Assembly (NCBI GenBank): GCA_029858545.1
Contig: JAOUFA010000089.1
Coordinates: 1 to 10,929, forward strand
Source of the DNA: Betaproteobacteria bacterium
GTDB taxonomy: Bacteria > Pseudomonadota > Gammaproteobacteria > Burkholderiales > SG8-39
Direction of reading: 5' to 3'
Length of the DNA stretch: 10,929 nucleotides
Shown: positions 1 through 7,555 of the stretch, piece after piece
How the letters are laid out: each line of letters opens with the position of its first letter
Position numbering within the stretch: the stretch's first letter is position 1
Position numbers and translations under genes: made by a program
Notes under the pieces: generated by a model
What the model was told of the DNA's origin: nothing
Databases searched by the model: none
What the model saw: only the letters and a program-made list of their open reading frames with translations

Positions 1-1641
1 GGCCGGCTGCGCGACCTGCAGACCCACCTCGAGCAGAGAGTCGAGGAGCGTACGCGCGAGGCGTTGGGCTTGAAGCAGCAACTCGATACGGTGCTCTCGT
101 CGGTGCAAGATGTGGTCTGGTCGATGACGACGGATGGGCGGGTCAGGTTCGTCAACCGCGCCGCCGAGAGACTGTTTGGCGTACCGCTCGAGGCGATACG
201 CGGCGCGGACGGTTTTCTGCGCGCCGCGGTGGTTGCCGAGGATCGCGGCGTCTATGACGAGGCGTTGCGCCGCGTGCTTGCCGGAGGCGAGGCAAGCGCG
301 CAATTGCGGATTGCCGCGGGGAAGGTCGTGGCGGCGCCTGCGCCGCCGGGGGAGAGCGGTGTGCGCTGGGTGAATGCCCGCTTCGTCGCGGTGCGCGGCG
401 CCGATGCCGCGGTCGCCGAGATCAACGCCACGATCTCGGACATTACGCAGCTGGAGGCGGCCAAGGAGGAGGCCGAACGCGCGAATCGCGCCAAGTCGCT
501 GTTCCTGTCGAACATGAGCCACGAATTGCGTACGCCGTTGAACGCGGTGATCGGATATGCCGAACTGCTCGAGAACGATCCGCGACAGCCGCTGTCGGTG
601 GAGCAAAAGGAGGCGGTATCCGAAATCATGGGAGCGGGCACGCACCTGCTGGCGCTGATTTCGGATCTGCTGGAGATGTCGAAGATCGATGTCGGCACGA
701 TCGAGATCGAGACGGAGAACGTCGGGGTCTGGAAGTTGATCGACGATTGCGTGAGGCTGACGCGGCTGACCGCGCTCAAGCAGGGCGTGCGCGTGCAGGT
801 GCCGGCGACGCGCGAAGAAGGGCTCGCGTGCCGCGCCGATTATCTTCGCCTCAGGCAGGTGGTGCTGAACCTGATCACCAATGCCATCAAGTACAACCGG
901 CCCGACGGATTCGTTACCCTGCTCGCCGACGGCACCGAGCAAGGCGTGCGCATTCGTGTCGTCGATTCGGGTGTCGGCATTCCGCGCGAGCGCATGGCGG
1001 AATTGTTCGCGCCTTTCAGCCGGCTGGGAAAGGAAGGGAGCGGCATCGACGGGAGCGGCATCGGCTTGAGTCTGTCCTACCGACTGGTCCAGTTGATGGG
1101 TGGCACGATGGGGGCGGAGAGCGAATTGGGCGTGGGATCGACCTTCTGGGTCACCATTCCCGGCGTTGGCGCGGCGGTGCCAGGGGTGCCGCCACCGTCG
1201 CGCGAGGCAGTGGCGAAGAAGGAGGCGGCCGTGCTAGCCGAGAAGAGCGCGCTGCCTCGCGTGCTCTACATCGAGGACAACACCGCCAACATGCGCCTGA
1301 TGGACGCAATGCTGCGCCGCATTGGCGGGGCGGAAATGATTCCCGCGCATAGCGCCGTGCTGGGAATCGAGTTCGCCGTCACTCAGGCGCCGTCGCTCAT
1401 TTTCATGGATATCAACATGCCGGGGGTCAACGGGTTCGAGGCATTGCAGCGTTTGCGCGGCCTTGCCGAGACGCGCGACATTCCCATTGTCGCGGTCAGC
1501 GCCCATGCGACCCGAGCCGATATCGAGCGCGGCCTGGCGGCGGGGTTCGCCGCCTATCTCACCAAACCCGTGGACATCCGCGAGGTTGCGGCGCTGCTGA
1601 CCCTCTATCTGGGTCTGCAGATGGATATCGAGAGCTACTAG
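1..1641 (+). CDS. Hybrid sensor histidine kinase, 5' truncated by the window
   Basis: The frame is open from base 1 and reads a charged, probably coiled-coil linker (LEQRVEERTREA), so the true start lies upstream; the TTG at 64 is not a convincing start. After it come a PAS domain (about codons 25-150, with the VVWSMTTDGRVRFVN region), a HisKA helix with the H-box SHELRTPLNAVIGY (phospho-acceptor His codon 520-522), and a HATPase domain with N-box (NLITNAIKYN), G1 (DSGVGIP) and G2 (GSGIGLS). A C-terminal receiver domain follows, with EDN, the acceptor Asp in MDINMPG (codon 1408-1410) and the Lys of LTKPVD (1564-1566). All residues for autophosphorylation and intramolecular transfer to the receiver are present. 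No HPt domain follows. The signal sensed cannot be read because the N-terminus is missing. It converges on a response-regulator gene, which may or may not be its partner. Confidence 0.93.
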   Translation, partial: GRLRDLQTHLEQRVEERTREALGLKQQLDTVLSSVQDVVWSMTTDGRVRFVNRAAERLFGVPLEAIRGADGFLRAAVVAEDRGVYDEALRRVLAGGEASAQLRIAAGKVVAAPAPPGESGVRWVNARFVAVRGADAAVAEINATISDITQLEAAKEEAERANRAKSLFLSNMSHELRTPLNAVIGYAELLENDPRQPLSVEQKEAVSEIMGAGTHLLALISDLLEMSKIDVGTIEIETENVGVWKLIDDCVRLTRLTALKQGVRVQVPATREEGLACRADYLRLRQVVLNLITNAIKYNRPDGFVTLLADGTEQGVRIRVVDSGVGIPRERMAELFAPFSRLGKEGSGIDGSGIGLSLSYRLVQLMGGTMGAESELGVGSTFWVTIPGVGAAVPGVPPPSREAVAKKEAAVLAEKSALPRVLYIEDNTANMRLMDAMLRRIGGAEMIPAHSAVLGIEFAVTQAPSLIFMDINMPGVNGFEALQRLRGLAETRDIPIVAVSAHATRADIERGLAAGFAAYLTKPVDIREVAALLTLYLGLQMDIESY

Positions 1642-1651
1642 CGCATCCACG

Positions 1652-1752
1652 ACGATACGAGGGGATACTCCCCTCGTGGCCCCGACCAACGATACGAGGG
1701 GATACTCCCCTCGTGGCCCCGACCAACGATACGAGGGGATACTCCCCTCGTG
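1652..1752. repeat. Three tandem 37-bp units, each carrying a perfect hairpin
   Basis: Units start at 1652, 1689 and 1726, giving an exact 37-bp period; the third is cut after its hairpin. Each contains ACGAGGGG, loop ATACT, CCCCTCGT: an 8-bp perfect stem. The linker between hairpins (GGCCCCGACCAACGAT) can pair partly with the flanking TCGT, so alternative folds are possible. The array fills most of the gap between two convergent genes (stops at 1641 and 1797), so a bidirectional transcription stop is the simplest role. There is no T-tract, so it is not a classical intrinsic terminator. Confidence 0.9.
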
Positions 1753-1794
1753 CTCCCCTGCATTAGGGCACTTCCTGTCTGCGTTGGGCAGTTC

Positions 1795-2484
1795 TTACTG
1801 CACGGTCATCTGTTCGAGCCGGTAGCCGTAGTTGTAGACCGGTACGACGCGGTAGCCGGTCTCTGGCCGCAGGTCGAGTTTCTTGCGCACCTGGCTGACG
1901 TGGGTGTCGACGGTGCGCGTGGCGAGGTTGCCCGCCCGGCCCCATACCATCTCCTGCAGGTAGCCGCGCGAGATGAGCCGTCCGACGTTGCGAAACAGCG
2001 TCACCGCGAGTTCGAATTCCTTCGGGGTAAGTTCGATCTTGGCGCCCTCGCGCCGGATCTCGCCCTGTTTGGTGTCGATCTCGAAGGGCGGGAAGCTGAG
2101 CAGAGTCTGCTCGGCGCGCGGGTAGGCGCGGCGTAGCAGGGCATTGACGCGCGCGAGCAACTCATGGCGTCGCGCGGGTTTGACCATGTAGTCGTCGGCC
2201 CCCTGTTGCAGCGCAAAAACGATATCTTCCTCGGAGTCCCGGCCGGTCACGAACAGAATCGGCGTGGTCTTCGAGACGTGCTCGCGCGTCCACTTCAGTA
2301 CTTCGGGACCGGAGACATCGGGGAGCTGCCAGTCGAGCACGAACAAGTCGAAACTCTCGCGCGCCGCCTCGCGCATTATTTCGCGCCCGGACTTGTAGCC
2401 GTGCACGTCGTGCTCGGCCTCTTCCAGCCAGCGGGTAATGAGTGCCAACTGGTCGGCATCGTCTTCGAGGACTGCGATACGCAT
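1795..2484 (-). CDS. OmpR/PhoB-family response regulator
   Basis: The product is 229 aa, normal for the family. The N-terminal receiver domain (about 1-115) has the acidic pair at Asp8/Asp9, the acceptor Asp51 in VLDWQLPD, Thr80 and Lys102 (VKP), a complete active site. A winged-helix DNA-binding domain follows (about 130-225), with the recognisable LTPKEFEL, TRTVDTHVSQVRKKL and GYRL stretches. It is therefore a DNA-binding transcription regulator activated by phosphorylation. The start ATG at 2484 has GGAG about 10 bases upstream. It converges on the hybrid kinase gene and diverges from the usher-like gene, whose start is 121 bases away, so it could control that gene from the shared intergenic region. 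That link is inferred from position only. Confidence 0.95.
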   Translation of the reverse strand: MRIAVLEDDADQLALITRWLEEAEHDVHGYKSGREIMREAARESFDLFVLDWQLPDVSGPEVLKWTREHVSKTTPILFVTGRDSEEDIVFALQQGADDYMVKPARRHELLARVNALLRRAYPRAEQTLLSFPPFEIDTKQGEIRREGAKIELTPKEFELAVTLFRNVGRLISRGYLQEMVWGRAGNLATRTVDTHVSQVRKKLDLRPETGYRVVPVYNYGYRLEQMTVQ

Positions 2485-2605
2485 TTTTCTGGGCTCCAGG
2501 AACAGCCATGGTGAACGACTGTAAAAATTCTAACCCGGGGGGAAGGCTCCGCACCATCTTTAACACCGGGGCTGTGGCTGGGATGATAGTCTTCTCTGGA
2601 AAATC
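2485..2605. promoter_or_regulatory. Divergent intergenic region between regulator and usher-like gene
   Basis: This 121-bp gap must hold the start signals for two divergent genes. Reading leftward, TAGAAT (plus-strand ATTCTA, 2527-2532) is a fair -10 match for the response regulator, but no good -35 is seen at the right distance. Reading rightward, only weak -35/-10 matches are visible before the usher-like gene. GGAAA just before the ATG at 2606 is a weak ribosome binding site. No clear dyad or direct repeat typical of an OmpR-type binding site was found by eye. Confidence 0.35.
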
Positions 2606-4768
2606 ATGCACTTCAAACGATTAGCGGAGATTTTGGGGGATGCCTGCCGGCTGCGGGGGGGGCGGCAATTTGCGGTCCTGGCCCGCTTCCGAGCCGTGTC
2701 GCGCGCGCCGTTCGGCCGGCGCGGGGGAGCGCTGTTGCTCGTGTTGTGCGCTTTGGCGCCGAGTCCCGTTCTGGCACAGGTCCCGTCACCGGCGGGGCAG
2801 GCCCCTGCGCCAGGTCAGGCTCCGGATCCGAGCGTGGCGCCGACCGGGTCGGATGCGGCCGCCACCTCCGCCAAGCTGCTGCCCAAGGGCACAATTGTCC
2901 CGAGTCGCTATGTCGACCAACTGATCGACGAGAAGATGGAGGGCGTGGAAGAACTCGGTGCGGATGAGGGCGAACGCGGTCCGCAGCCCGAGGGTCGGCG
3001 GCTGAGCGCCGCCGAGGCGCGCTACTACCATCGCTCGTCCAATCTGGGGGGCGTACGCGAATACGGAGTGTCGCTGCAGCATCGCCGGGAAACGCTCGAT
3101 TACGGCGACCTGTCGATCGACGCCTATGGGCGAGATGTGGGCGGTGACCCCGCGTTGCTCCCAAGCGGGCCGACGCAGGGCGCACAATTCCAGTTCCAGC
3201 AGTTCCGCATGCCCCTCACCCCGCAGCTACTGATGGACAATTCGGCGGGTTCGGTCCGGCTGGGTGCGAATCCGCTGGTGACCCATTCATTTCGGATGCA
3301 GTTGCCGAGCTCTATCGCCGAAGGCGCGCAGAGTCGTGTCTACGGCGATGCCGACGATGCTCTTGTATATGCCGGCCGAGTAGGACAACTGAACGGGATC
3401 GCCACCCAGTCGTTCAGCGCGACGCAGGGCGATCTCATCGGCGCGGGGTACAACCGTGTGTTCTCGCGTTCCTGGGCGGGCGGCGTCCAGGTCGCTCAGC
3501 TGAGCAACCATGCGCTGCTGCCCGATCATCAGAGCTTCGCCTGGGCGGGCCGCTACCAGGAGGGCGACAAAGGGCGGCAGATCGGTATACATCTGCTCAC
3601 CGACACCGCTGGCGGGCGGGGGGGATGGGCCGACGGCCTCGAGCCGGCGGGTCTCTGGCAGCACCGCTACGGTAGCTACCGTCTGCCGCAGAGCCTGTTG
3701 TGGAGCGACGTCAACATCGGCAACGATACCCAGGGAGCCTATCTGCGTTCCGACTATCGCACCCTGACCAACAGTATGTCGGTCGGCGGCGAGTGGTCGG
3801 AATCGAATCTTGCCGGGGATCCCTTGCGCTCGGGCTTCTATACGAGGACTCTGTATTCGACCGGCTACCATCGGGTGTCGCGGGATACGAACCTGAACGG
3901 CGGGGTGACCGTTGTGGATCGCAAGGCGAAGGCGGCGCTGCTGCCCGCCGAAGACTCGCGCTCGGCTTCGCTGAGTGCCGGCGTGGGCGAACGTTTTGCA
4001 TGGGGTGCTTCGAATTTTCGCCTCGCTTGGGGACGTACCGAGGCGGTCGTGAATTACGCGTCCAGCCGTGGGTTCACCTGGGACCACGCATGGAACCTGC
4101 AGGCGTGGTCCTTGTCGACCGCGCTTGCGTACCTCGAAGACGATACTGCCGGCATCGTGTCGACTCGCAAGAGTCTCGCGATGCAGTTTCGCCGTTCGCA
4201 GGGGAGGTGGACCTACGACGGTGGCGCGCAGTACGTGCTCGGCGAGAGGCAGGGCGTGGTATCGCATAGCCTCAACTGGAGCCTGAACGGTGATTGGGCG
4301 ATTGACCGCATCTGGTCCTCCAGGCTGCAACTCAACTGGAACCGAGTCGATGTCGCCGACCCGCTGTTTCCTGCCCTTACCCGCGAGAACATGATCATGC
4401 TTGCGCTACGCGCGCAGGATTACTCGGGTCAGCCGTACGCGCAGTTCGGGCGCCGCACCGGCGCGGCGGGTTCGGGGCGCATCGTTGGCTGGGTGTTCTA
4501 CGACGAGAACGGCGATGGCGTAAGACAGGCGAGCGAACGCGGCGCGGCCGGCGTGTTGGTCTACCTTGACGGACGTTACAGCGCGACCACCGACACGGAT
4601 GGACGCTTCGAATTCCAGCCGGTGCCGGTGGGCGAGCATCGCCTGCGCGTCGCGATTGAGCGAGTGCCGCTACCCTGGGGATTGCTCGACGACACGCCGC
4701 GCAGGCTGGACGTGCCGCTGCGCGATGCGGCGAGCGTCGATCTGCCGCTGACGCGTATCAGTCAGTAG
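2606..4768 (+). CDS. Usher-like outer-membrane beta-barrel with C-terminal SdrD-B-like domain
   Basis: The 720-aa protein has a long basic N-region, then a signal peptide core (GGALLLVLCALAPSPVLA, cleavage near residue 57) and a Pro/Ala-rich linker. From about residue 115 to 615 it shows alternating hydrophobic/polar strands rich in Tyr, Trp, Arg and Gly, as in an outer-membrane barrel. The C-terminal about 95 residues (GRIVGWVFYDENGDGVRQ, then GVLVYLDG, TTDTDGRFEF and VPVGEHRL) match the SdrD-B / carboxypeptidase-regulatory Ig-like fold, with Asp/Asn residues around 633-637. Similar domains end many ushers. No canonical usher N-terminal domain with its cysteine pair is seen, and the protein is shorter than the common 800-870 aa. 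Its role would be pore and assembly platform for the fibre encoded opposite. The start is uncertain: GTG at 2696 gives a more ordinary signal peptide. It converges on the chaperone gene. The usher assignment is inferred from context and the C-terminal domain. Confidence 0.7.
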   Translation: MHFKRLAEILGDACRLRGGRQFAVLARFRAVSRAPFGRRGGALLLVLCALAPSPVLAQVPSPAGQAPAPGQAPDPSVAPTGSDAAATSAKLLPKGTIVPSRYVDQLIDEKMEGVEELGADEGERGPQPEGRRLSAAEARYYHRSSNLGGVREYGVSLQHRRETLDYGDLSIDAYGRDVGGDPALLPSGPTQGAQFQFQQFRMPLTPQLLMDNSAGSVRLGANPLVTHSFRMQLPSSIAEGAQSRVYGDADDALVYAGRVGQLNGIATQSFSATQGDLIGAGYNRVFSRSWAGGVQVAQLSNHALLPDHQSFAWAGRYQEGDKGRQIGIHLLTDTAGGRGGWADGLEPAGLWQHRYGSYRLPQSLLWSDVNIGNDTQGAYLRSDYRTLTNSMSVGGEWSESNLAGDPLRSGFYTRTLYSTGYHRVSRDTNLNGGVTVVDRKAKAALLPAEDSRSASLSAGVGERFAWGASNFRLAWGRTEAVVNYASSRGFTWDHAWNLQAWSLSTALAYLEDDTAGIVSTRKSLAMQFRRSQGRWTYDGGAQYVLGERQGVVSHSLNWSLNGDWAIDRIWSSRLQLNWNRVDVADPLFPALTRENMIMLALRAQDYSGQPYAQFGRRTGAAGSGRIVGWVFYDENGDGVRQASERGAAGVLVYLDGRYSATTDTDGRFEFQPVPVGEHRLRVAIERVPLPWGLLDDTPRRLDVPLRDAASVDLPLTRISQ

Positions 4769-4885
4769 TGGGGTCAGACAGAACGACCGAGAGAGCGCTG
4801 ATCTCACAAAGCGCGGACAGGGGGGCATTCCCGCGATTTGTCGGATGTTCCGCGCAAGACGGGGCCAGTTTGGTGCTGCAGGGCG

Positions 4886-4904
4886 GTATCCGCGTGCCGG
4901 ATAC
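4886..4904. other. Stem-loop between convergent usher-like and chaperone genes
   Basis: A perfect 7-bp stem, GTATCCG / CGGATAC, with loop CGTGC, lies in the 177-bp gap between the two convergent stops (4768 and 4946). It may stop transcription from both sides, but there is no T-tract on either side. Closer to the chaperone stop is a 12-base direct repeat, ATGCCGCCGCGT, at 4918-4929 and 4931-4942. Nothing gene-like is seen in this gap. Confidence 0.4.
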
Positions 4905-4945
4905 AGGCGACGATTCGATGCCGCCGCGTCATGCCGCCGCGTGCT

Positions 4946-5758
4946 TCAGCGGACCGTTTCGTCGATGTCTTGCTTACCGCCGTCCCACTCGATCGTGCCC
5001 TTTAGTTTCAACGGAAACGTGAACTTCCCGGCGGTCTTGCCGTCCGCGTTGACGAGGTTGATCGGCACCGACCGCGTCTGGCCGGCAAGGATCGGAATCT
5101 CGCTCACCGTCATCTCGAATTCGCGCCCCGATGCGTCGGTGGCGCGCAGTACGCCCTCGGGGCGGCCGTGCGCGTTACCGGTATTCTCGATCACCGCCAC
5201 CGGCAGTACCGCCGAGTCGACCGTTTCCTTGCGCAGACCCTTGAAGACGAGCTTGGGTTGCGCGCCGCCTACGGCGACGTAGACGATCACGCCGATCTGT
5301 CCGCCGACAGGGAAGCTCGCTTGGCCGATCCGCACGCCCTGTTCGGCAGCGGGGTCCGAGCCGAGCATCAGCGCGAAGCGGCACTCACCGGCCGGTGCGC
5401 TGTCAGGCACCAGCACTTCAAAGCGGTACGCGCGCGTCGCATTGGCGGGGACGGTGAACTGGCGCCTTTCGATGCGCACCCAGGGGCGGCAGGACCCGGC
5501 TGCCGGATCGCCTTCGCTGAATTGCAGCGTGCCCAGTTCGCTGAGCGTCCAGTCCGCGGTATGCGCCGCATAGCGCCCGAGCACGAAGCTCGGATTGGTG
5601 ACCTGGATCGCTTCGCGCAGTTTCTCGCCGGGCTTGGTCTTCAGTTCGAAGCGTGGCGGCGAGACGTGCAAGGCGAAGCCTTGCGCCTGCGCGGCGCCGG
5701 GTGCGGTCAGTGCGGCAGCGACCAGCGACAAGAAGATAAGTGAATTCTTGCTGTGCAT
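4946..5758 (-). CDS. Periplasmic fimbrial-type (PapD-like) chaperone
   Basis: The product is 270 aa with a signal peptide (LIFLSLVAAALTAPGAAQA, cleavage near 26). The mature part looks like two Ig-like domains: HVSPPRFELKTKPGE at the start of domain 1 (Arg36 in the position expected for the conserved chaperone arginine), then FTVPANATRAYRFEVLVP and SAPAGECRFALML, as in periplasmic pilus chaperones, and GQIGVIVYV as a likely G1 edge strand. Domain 2 begins near PKLVFKG. Cys90 and Cys126 could form a disulfide. The usual basic residue in the G1 region is not obvious, so it is a divergent member. It would hold subunits folded in the periplasm and deliver them to the pore. The ATG overlaps the upstream stop by one base (TGATG) and has GAGG seven bases upstream. 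It is the last gene of the minus-strand run. Confidence 0.83.
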   Translation of the reverse strand: MHSKNSLIFLSLVAAALTAPGAAQAQGFALHVSPPRFELKTKPGEKLREAIQVTNPSFVLGRYAAHTADWTLSELGTLQFSEGDPAAGSCRPWVRIERRQFTVPANATRAYRFEVLVPDSAPAGECRFALMLGSDPAAEQGVRIGQASFPVGGQIGVIVYVAVGGAQPKLVFKGLRKETVDSAVLPVAVIENTGNAHGRPEGVLRATDASGREFEMTVSEIPILAGQTRSVPINLVNADGKTAGKFTFPLKLKGTIEWDGGKQDIDETVR

Positions 5759-6255
5759 CAGAGCGCCTCGATTTCGTAGATCGGCTCAATTTCGACCCGT
5801 TCGAGGCTCATGTCTGAGCCGCTAACGCGGATCTGGAAGCTGATCGTGTCGGTGAGTGTCGGGCCTGCCGCCAGGCCCTCATAGAGCAGCGCGCGCTGGC
5901 CGGCGCGGACGACGCCTGGCAGGAATCTTCCGCCGCTTTGCCAGGACAATTCAAGGCTGCCGGTTCTGGCGAGCCCGAGCGCCATCTGCGGCAGCGAAAG
6001 ATAGATCCTCACCCGGCGCGGCGGGGTCGTGTAGCGCGGGGGAAGCGCAAGGCGCAACTGCATCGCCGGTATTCGGCCGACTTCCATGTCGTTTCGCGCC
6101 GCGCTGGGCAGTAGCGCGGTCTCCCATTCGCCTTGCGCAAGTGGGCGGCTGGCGGAGAAGCTCGCGGCAAGCCGCTCAGCAGCTTGAGATTGCGCGGGGG
6201 AGGATAGACACGCCAGCCCGATCGCGAGCAGCATCGCTGCGGCACTGTGGCTCAT
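5758..6255 (-). CDS. Secreted protein of unknown family in the fibre operon
   Basis: The 165-aa protein has a signal peptide (MSHSAAAMLLAIGLACLSSPAQSQA, cleavage near 25). The frame is open further upstream, but the ATG at 6255 is the right start because it overlaps the previous stop (ATGA) and is followed at once by a signal sequence. The mature part (WETALLPSAARNDMEVGRIP, then RRVRIYLSLPQMALG, SLELSWQSGG and TDTISFQIRV) is strand-rich and ends in hydrophobic/acidic alternation (VEIEPIYEIEAL). I do not recognise a family. Its place between the last subunit and the chaperone suggests a minor subunit, tip protein or assembly factor. No cysteine remains after the signal peptide. It depends on translational coupling, since no ribosome binding site is seen. 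Confidence 0.8.
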   Translation of the reverse strand: MSHSAAAMLLAIGLACLSSPAQSQAAERLAASFSASRPLAQGEWETALLPSAARNDMEVGRIPAMQLRLALPPRYTTPPRRVRIYLSLPQMALGLARTGSLELSWQSGGRFLPGVVRAGQRALLYEGLAAGPTLTDTISFQIRVSGSDMSLERVEIEPIYEIEAL

Positions 6256-6821
6256 AGCATGGAAACCGTATAGACAATGACACCGGTATAGGTCCCGGCC
6301 GGAACGACGTTGGTGTTCTTGTACGAAAAAGTGTAGTCCGCATGGACGTAGCAATAGGTCGAAGGGGTCGTGCATTGCAGCGATATCAGTGTGGTGGTCG
6401 GACCCGTCGCAGGGAACGAACCGGCGGCTGGCCCGATGACTGTCGTGGTGCCCACGCTGCTCACGATGCTTGCGACTGTCCAGCTGATTTCGGTCCAGGG
6501 AACCACGTTCGCGCCGCTCGTCAGGCCGCTGGCGGAGGCTACCGCCGGGCTTGCGGTGAGACTGACCACGCGGGCGGCGCTGGCGGCGCCCCCCTTGGAG
6601 AACAGGGCGATTTCGATCGGAATCGCGGCTCCCGACTGCGGCACCGCGGTGCCGACCGGTTGCGAACTGAAATTGAAGTTGACCGTATCGACCGTCCCTC
6701 CGGTGCTGCCGACGAGCAGGCCGATTTGATTGCCCGCGCCGACAAGCGCGAGCGTTTGCGCAAGCGCGGGCTGAGAGGCCAGCGCGGCGATCACGGCGAA
6801 GCCGGCGGACAGGAGGCGCAT
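6252..6821 (-). CDS. Secreted pilin-like subunit (third of the main set)
   Basis: The 189-aa protein has a clear signal peptide (LLSAGFAVIAALASQPALA, cleavage near 21). It appears related to the two genes upstream: LLVGSTGGTVDTVNFNF matches their LRVGS...IDSISF region, VVPWTEISW matches their W-[ST]-x-I motif, and YTFSYKN...AGTYTGVIVYTVSML matches their C-terminal strands. That last segment is like the final strand of chaperone/usher pilins, the one capped by a chaperone and completed by donor-strand exchange. Unlike the other two it carries two cysteines close together (Cys150, Cys157), probably a disulfide. Upstream AAGG lies rather far from the ATG, so initiation may be weak. Its stop overlaps the next start. 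Function is inferred from family resemblance and neighbours. Confidence 0.8.
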   Translation of the reverse strand: MRLLSAGFAVIAALASQPALAQTLALVGAGNQIGLLVGSTGGTVDTVNFNFSSQPVGTAVPQSGAAIPIEIALFSKGGAASAARVVSLTASPAVASASGLTSGANVVPWTEISWTVASIVSSVGTTTVIGPAAGSFPATGPTTTLISLQCTTPSTYCYVHADYTFSYKNTNVVPAGTYTGVIVYTVSML

Positions 6822-6858
6822 GGCCGTACTTTTACCTTATTTTGGATCGGCAGGCGAG

Positions 6859-6899
6859 CGTGACATGGCGCGTCGGGTCCCTATTCCCGACTCGTCACG
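6859..6899 (-). other. Intercistronic two-step stem-loop
   Basis: An inner stem GTCGGG (6872-6877) / CCCGAC (6886-6891) is nested in an outer stem CGTGAC (6859-6864) / GTCACG (6894-6899), separated by an asymmetric internal loop. It straddles the stop codon of the gene ending at 6895 and precedes the next start at 6821. Such structures between pilin genes often stabilise the upstream message or reduce downstream expression; that role is inferred here. Confidence 0.5.
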
Positions 6900-7485
6900 G
6901 CTGCGACAGCGAATAGGCGACGCGGCCCGAATAGCTACTCGCGGGATTCACCGTGCCACCGTCGCTCCACGAGTAAGTCCAGGTGGCGCTGAGGTTGAAG
7001 ACTCCGGCAAGCCCCGAGGAGATGGTTACCGGCGTGGCCGAAGCATTGCTGAGCGCCGCGGGGTGGGCGATGGTCGCCGATCCGGCCGATGCAACCTGGA
7101 TCGTGCTCCAGGCGATGGTTTGCGTGCCGTCGGTGAGGGCAGCGGTCGTGGTCTGGTAGACGAGGCTGCCGGTTCCCGTGCTGTTGCCCTGCGCGAGCAC
7201 GGTGACCGCGCCGCCGCCGAGATCGCCGCCAGTACCTGCGATGACGGCTCCCGTGCCGACCTGCGCAGCGGTGGGATTGAACGAAATCGAATCGATGACG
7301 CCGATCGAGCCGACCCTCAGCAACAGGAACCTTGGAACGACCAGCGAGAAATTCAGATTCGCGGTGAGCGTCGCGACGTTGCCAACGTTTGTCGCGCTGA
7401 CGGTCGAGAATCCCCAGCCAGGCGTAGGCAGCGCGCATAGCGCGAGCACTAGGGCTGCGGCGATCGATCGTGCGGTCGGCTTCAT
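6895..7485 (-). CDS. Secreted pilin-like subunit (second of the main set)
   Basis: The 196-aa protein has a signal peptide (SIAAALVLALCALPTPGWG, cleavage near 25). It is a clear paralogue of the 205-aa gene just upstream: LNFSLVVPRFLLLRVGSIG against VDFVVVIPKFLSLRVGTGS; LTDGTQTIAWSTIQVAS against LSDGTNTIPWSTIKVAN; IAHPAALSNASAT against IAHPAALANAAGT; and an almost identical end, GRVAYSLSQP against GRVAYSLTQP. The mature protein has no cysteine and is rich in Ser, Thr, Gly and Ala, as expected for a beta-sandwich fibre subunit. No Shine-Dalgarno is seen; the message before the ATG is pyrimidine-rich (TTCCTCCTTC). It follows a stem-loop after the upstream stop, so it is probably made at a lower level. 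A minor or alternative subunit is the likely role. Confidence 0.85.
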   Translation of the reverse strand: MKPTARSIAAALVLALCALPTPGWGFSTVSATNVGNVATLTANLNFSLVVPRFLLLRVGSIGVIDSISFNPTAAQVGTGAVIAGTGGDLGGGAVTVLAQGNSTGTGSLVYQTTTAALTDGTQTIAWSTIQVASAGSATIAHPAALSNASATPVTISSGLAGVFNLSATWTYSWSDGGTVNPASSYSGRVAYSLSQP

Positions 7486-7504
7486 CGCGAGACTTGAAGG
7501 AGGA

Positions 7505-7533
7505 ACGGCAGACCGCTTACCGCGGTCCGCCGT
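7505..7533 (-). other. Stem-loop after the putative major subunit gene
   Basis: CGGC-A-GACCGC (7506-7516) pairs with GCGGTC-C-GCCG (7522-7532) around loop TTACC, closed by a further A-T pair: a 10-bp GC-rich stem with one mismatch. On the minus-strand transcript it follows the TAA at 7556-7558 by 22 bases and is followed by the pyrimidine tract TTCCTCCTTC. It looks like a leaky terminator or message-stabilising element that would set the ratio of first to second subunit. Confidence 0.6.
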
Positions 7534-7555
7534 CTGTCATGCGCAATTGCCGCGC

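Noticed and set aside
1652..1752. Possible CRISPR array
   Set aside because: The units are contiguous 37-bp tandem copies including the linker; there are no variable spacers and no cas genes.
3287..4330. Minus-strand frame of 347 codons inside the usher-like gene
   Set aside because: The plus-strand frame has a signal peptide, barrel-like strands and an Ig-like domain; the antisense product has no domain or ribosome binding site.
5758..6255. Lipoprotein signal around the cysteine at residue 16
   Set aside because: The residues before the cysteine (GLA) lack the required Leu/Val/Ile at -3, and a normal signal peptidase I site follows.
7493..7504. Strong plus-strand Shine-Dalgarno (AAGGAGGAA)
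   Set aside because: The next plus-strand ATG is about 35 bases away and its frame ends within a dozen codons; it is the complement of a pyrimidine tract in the minus-strand message.
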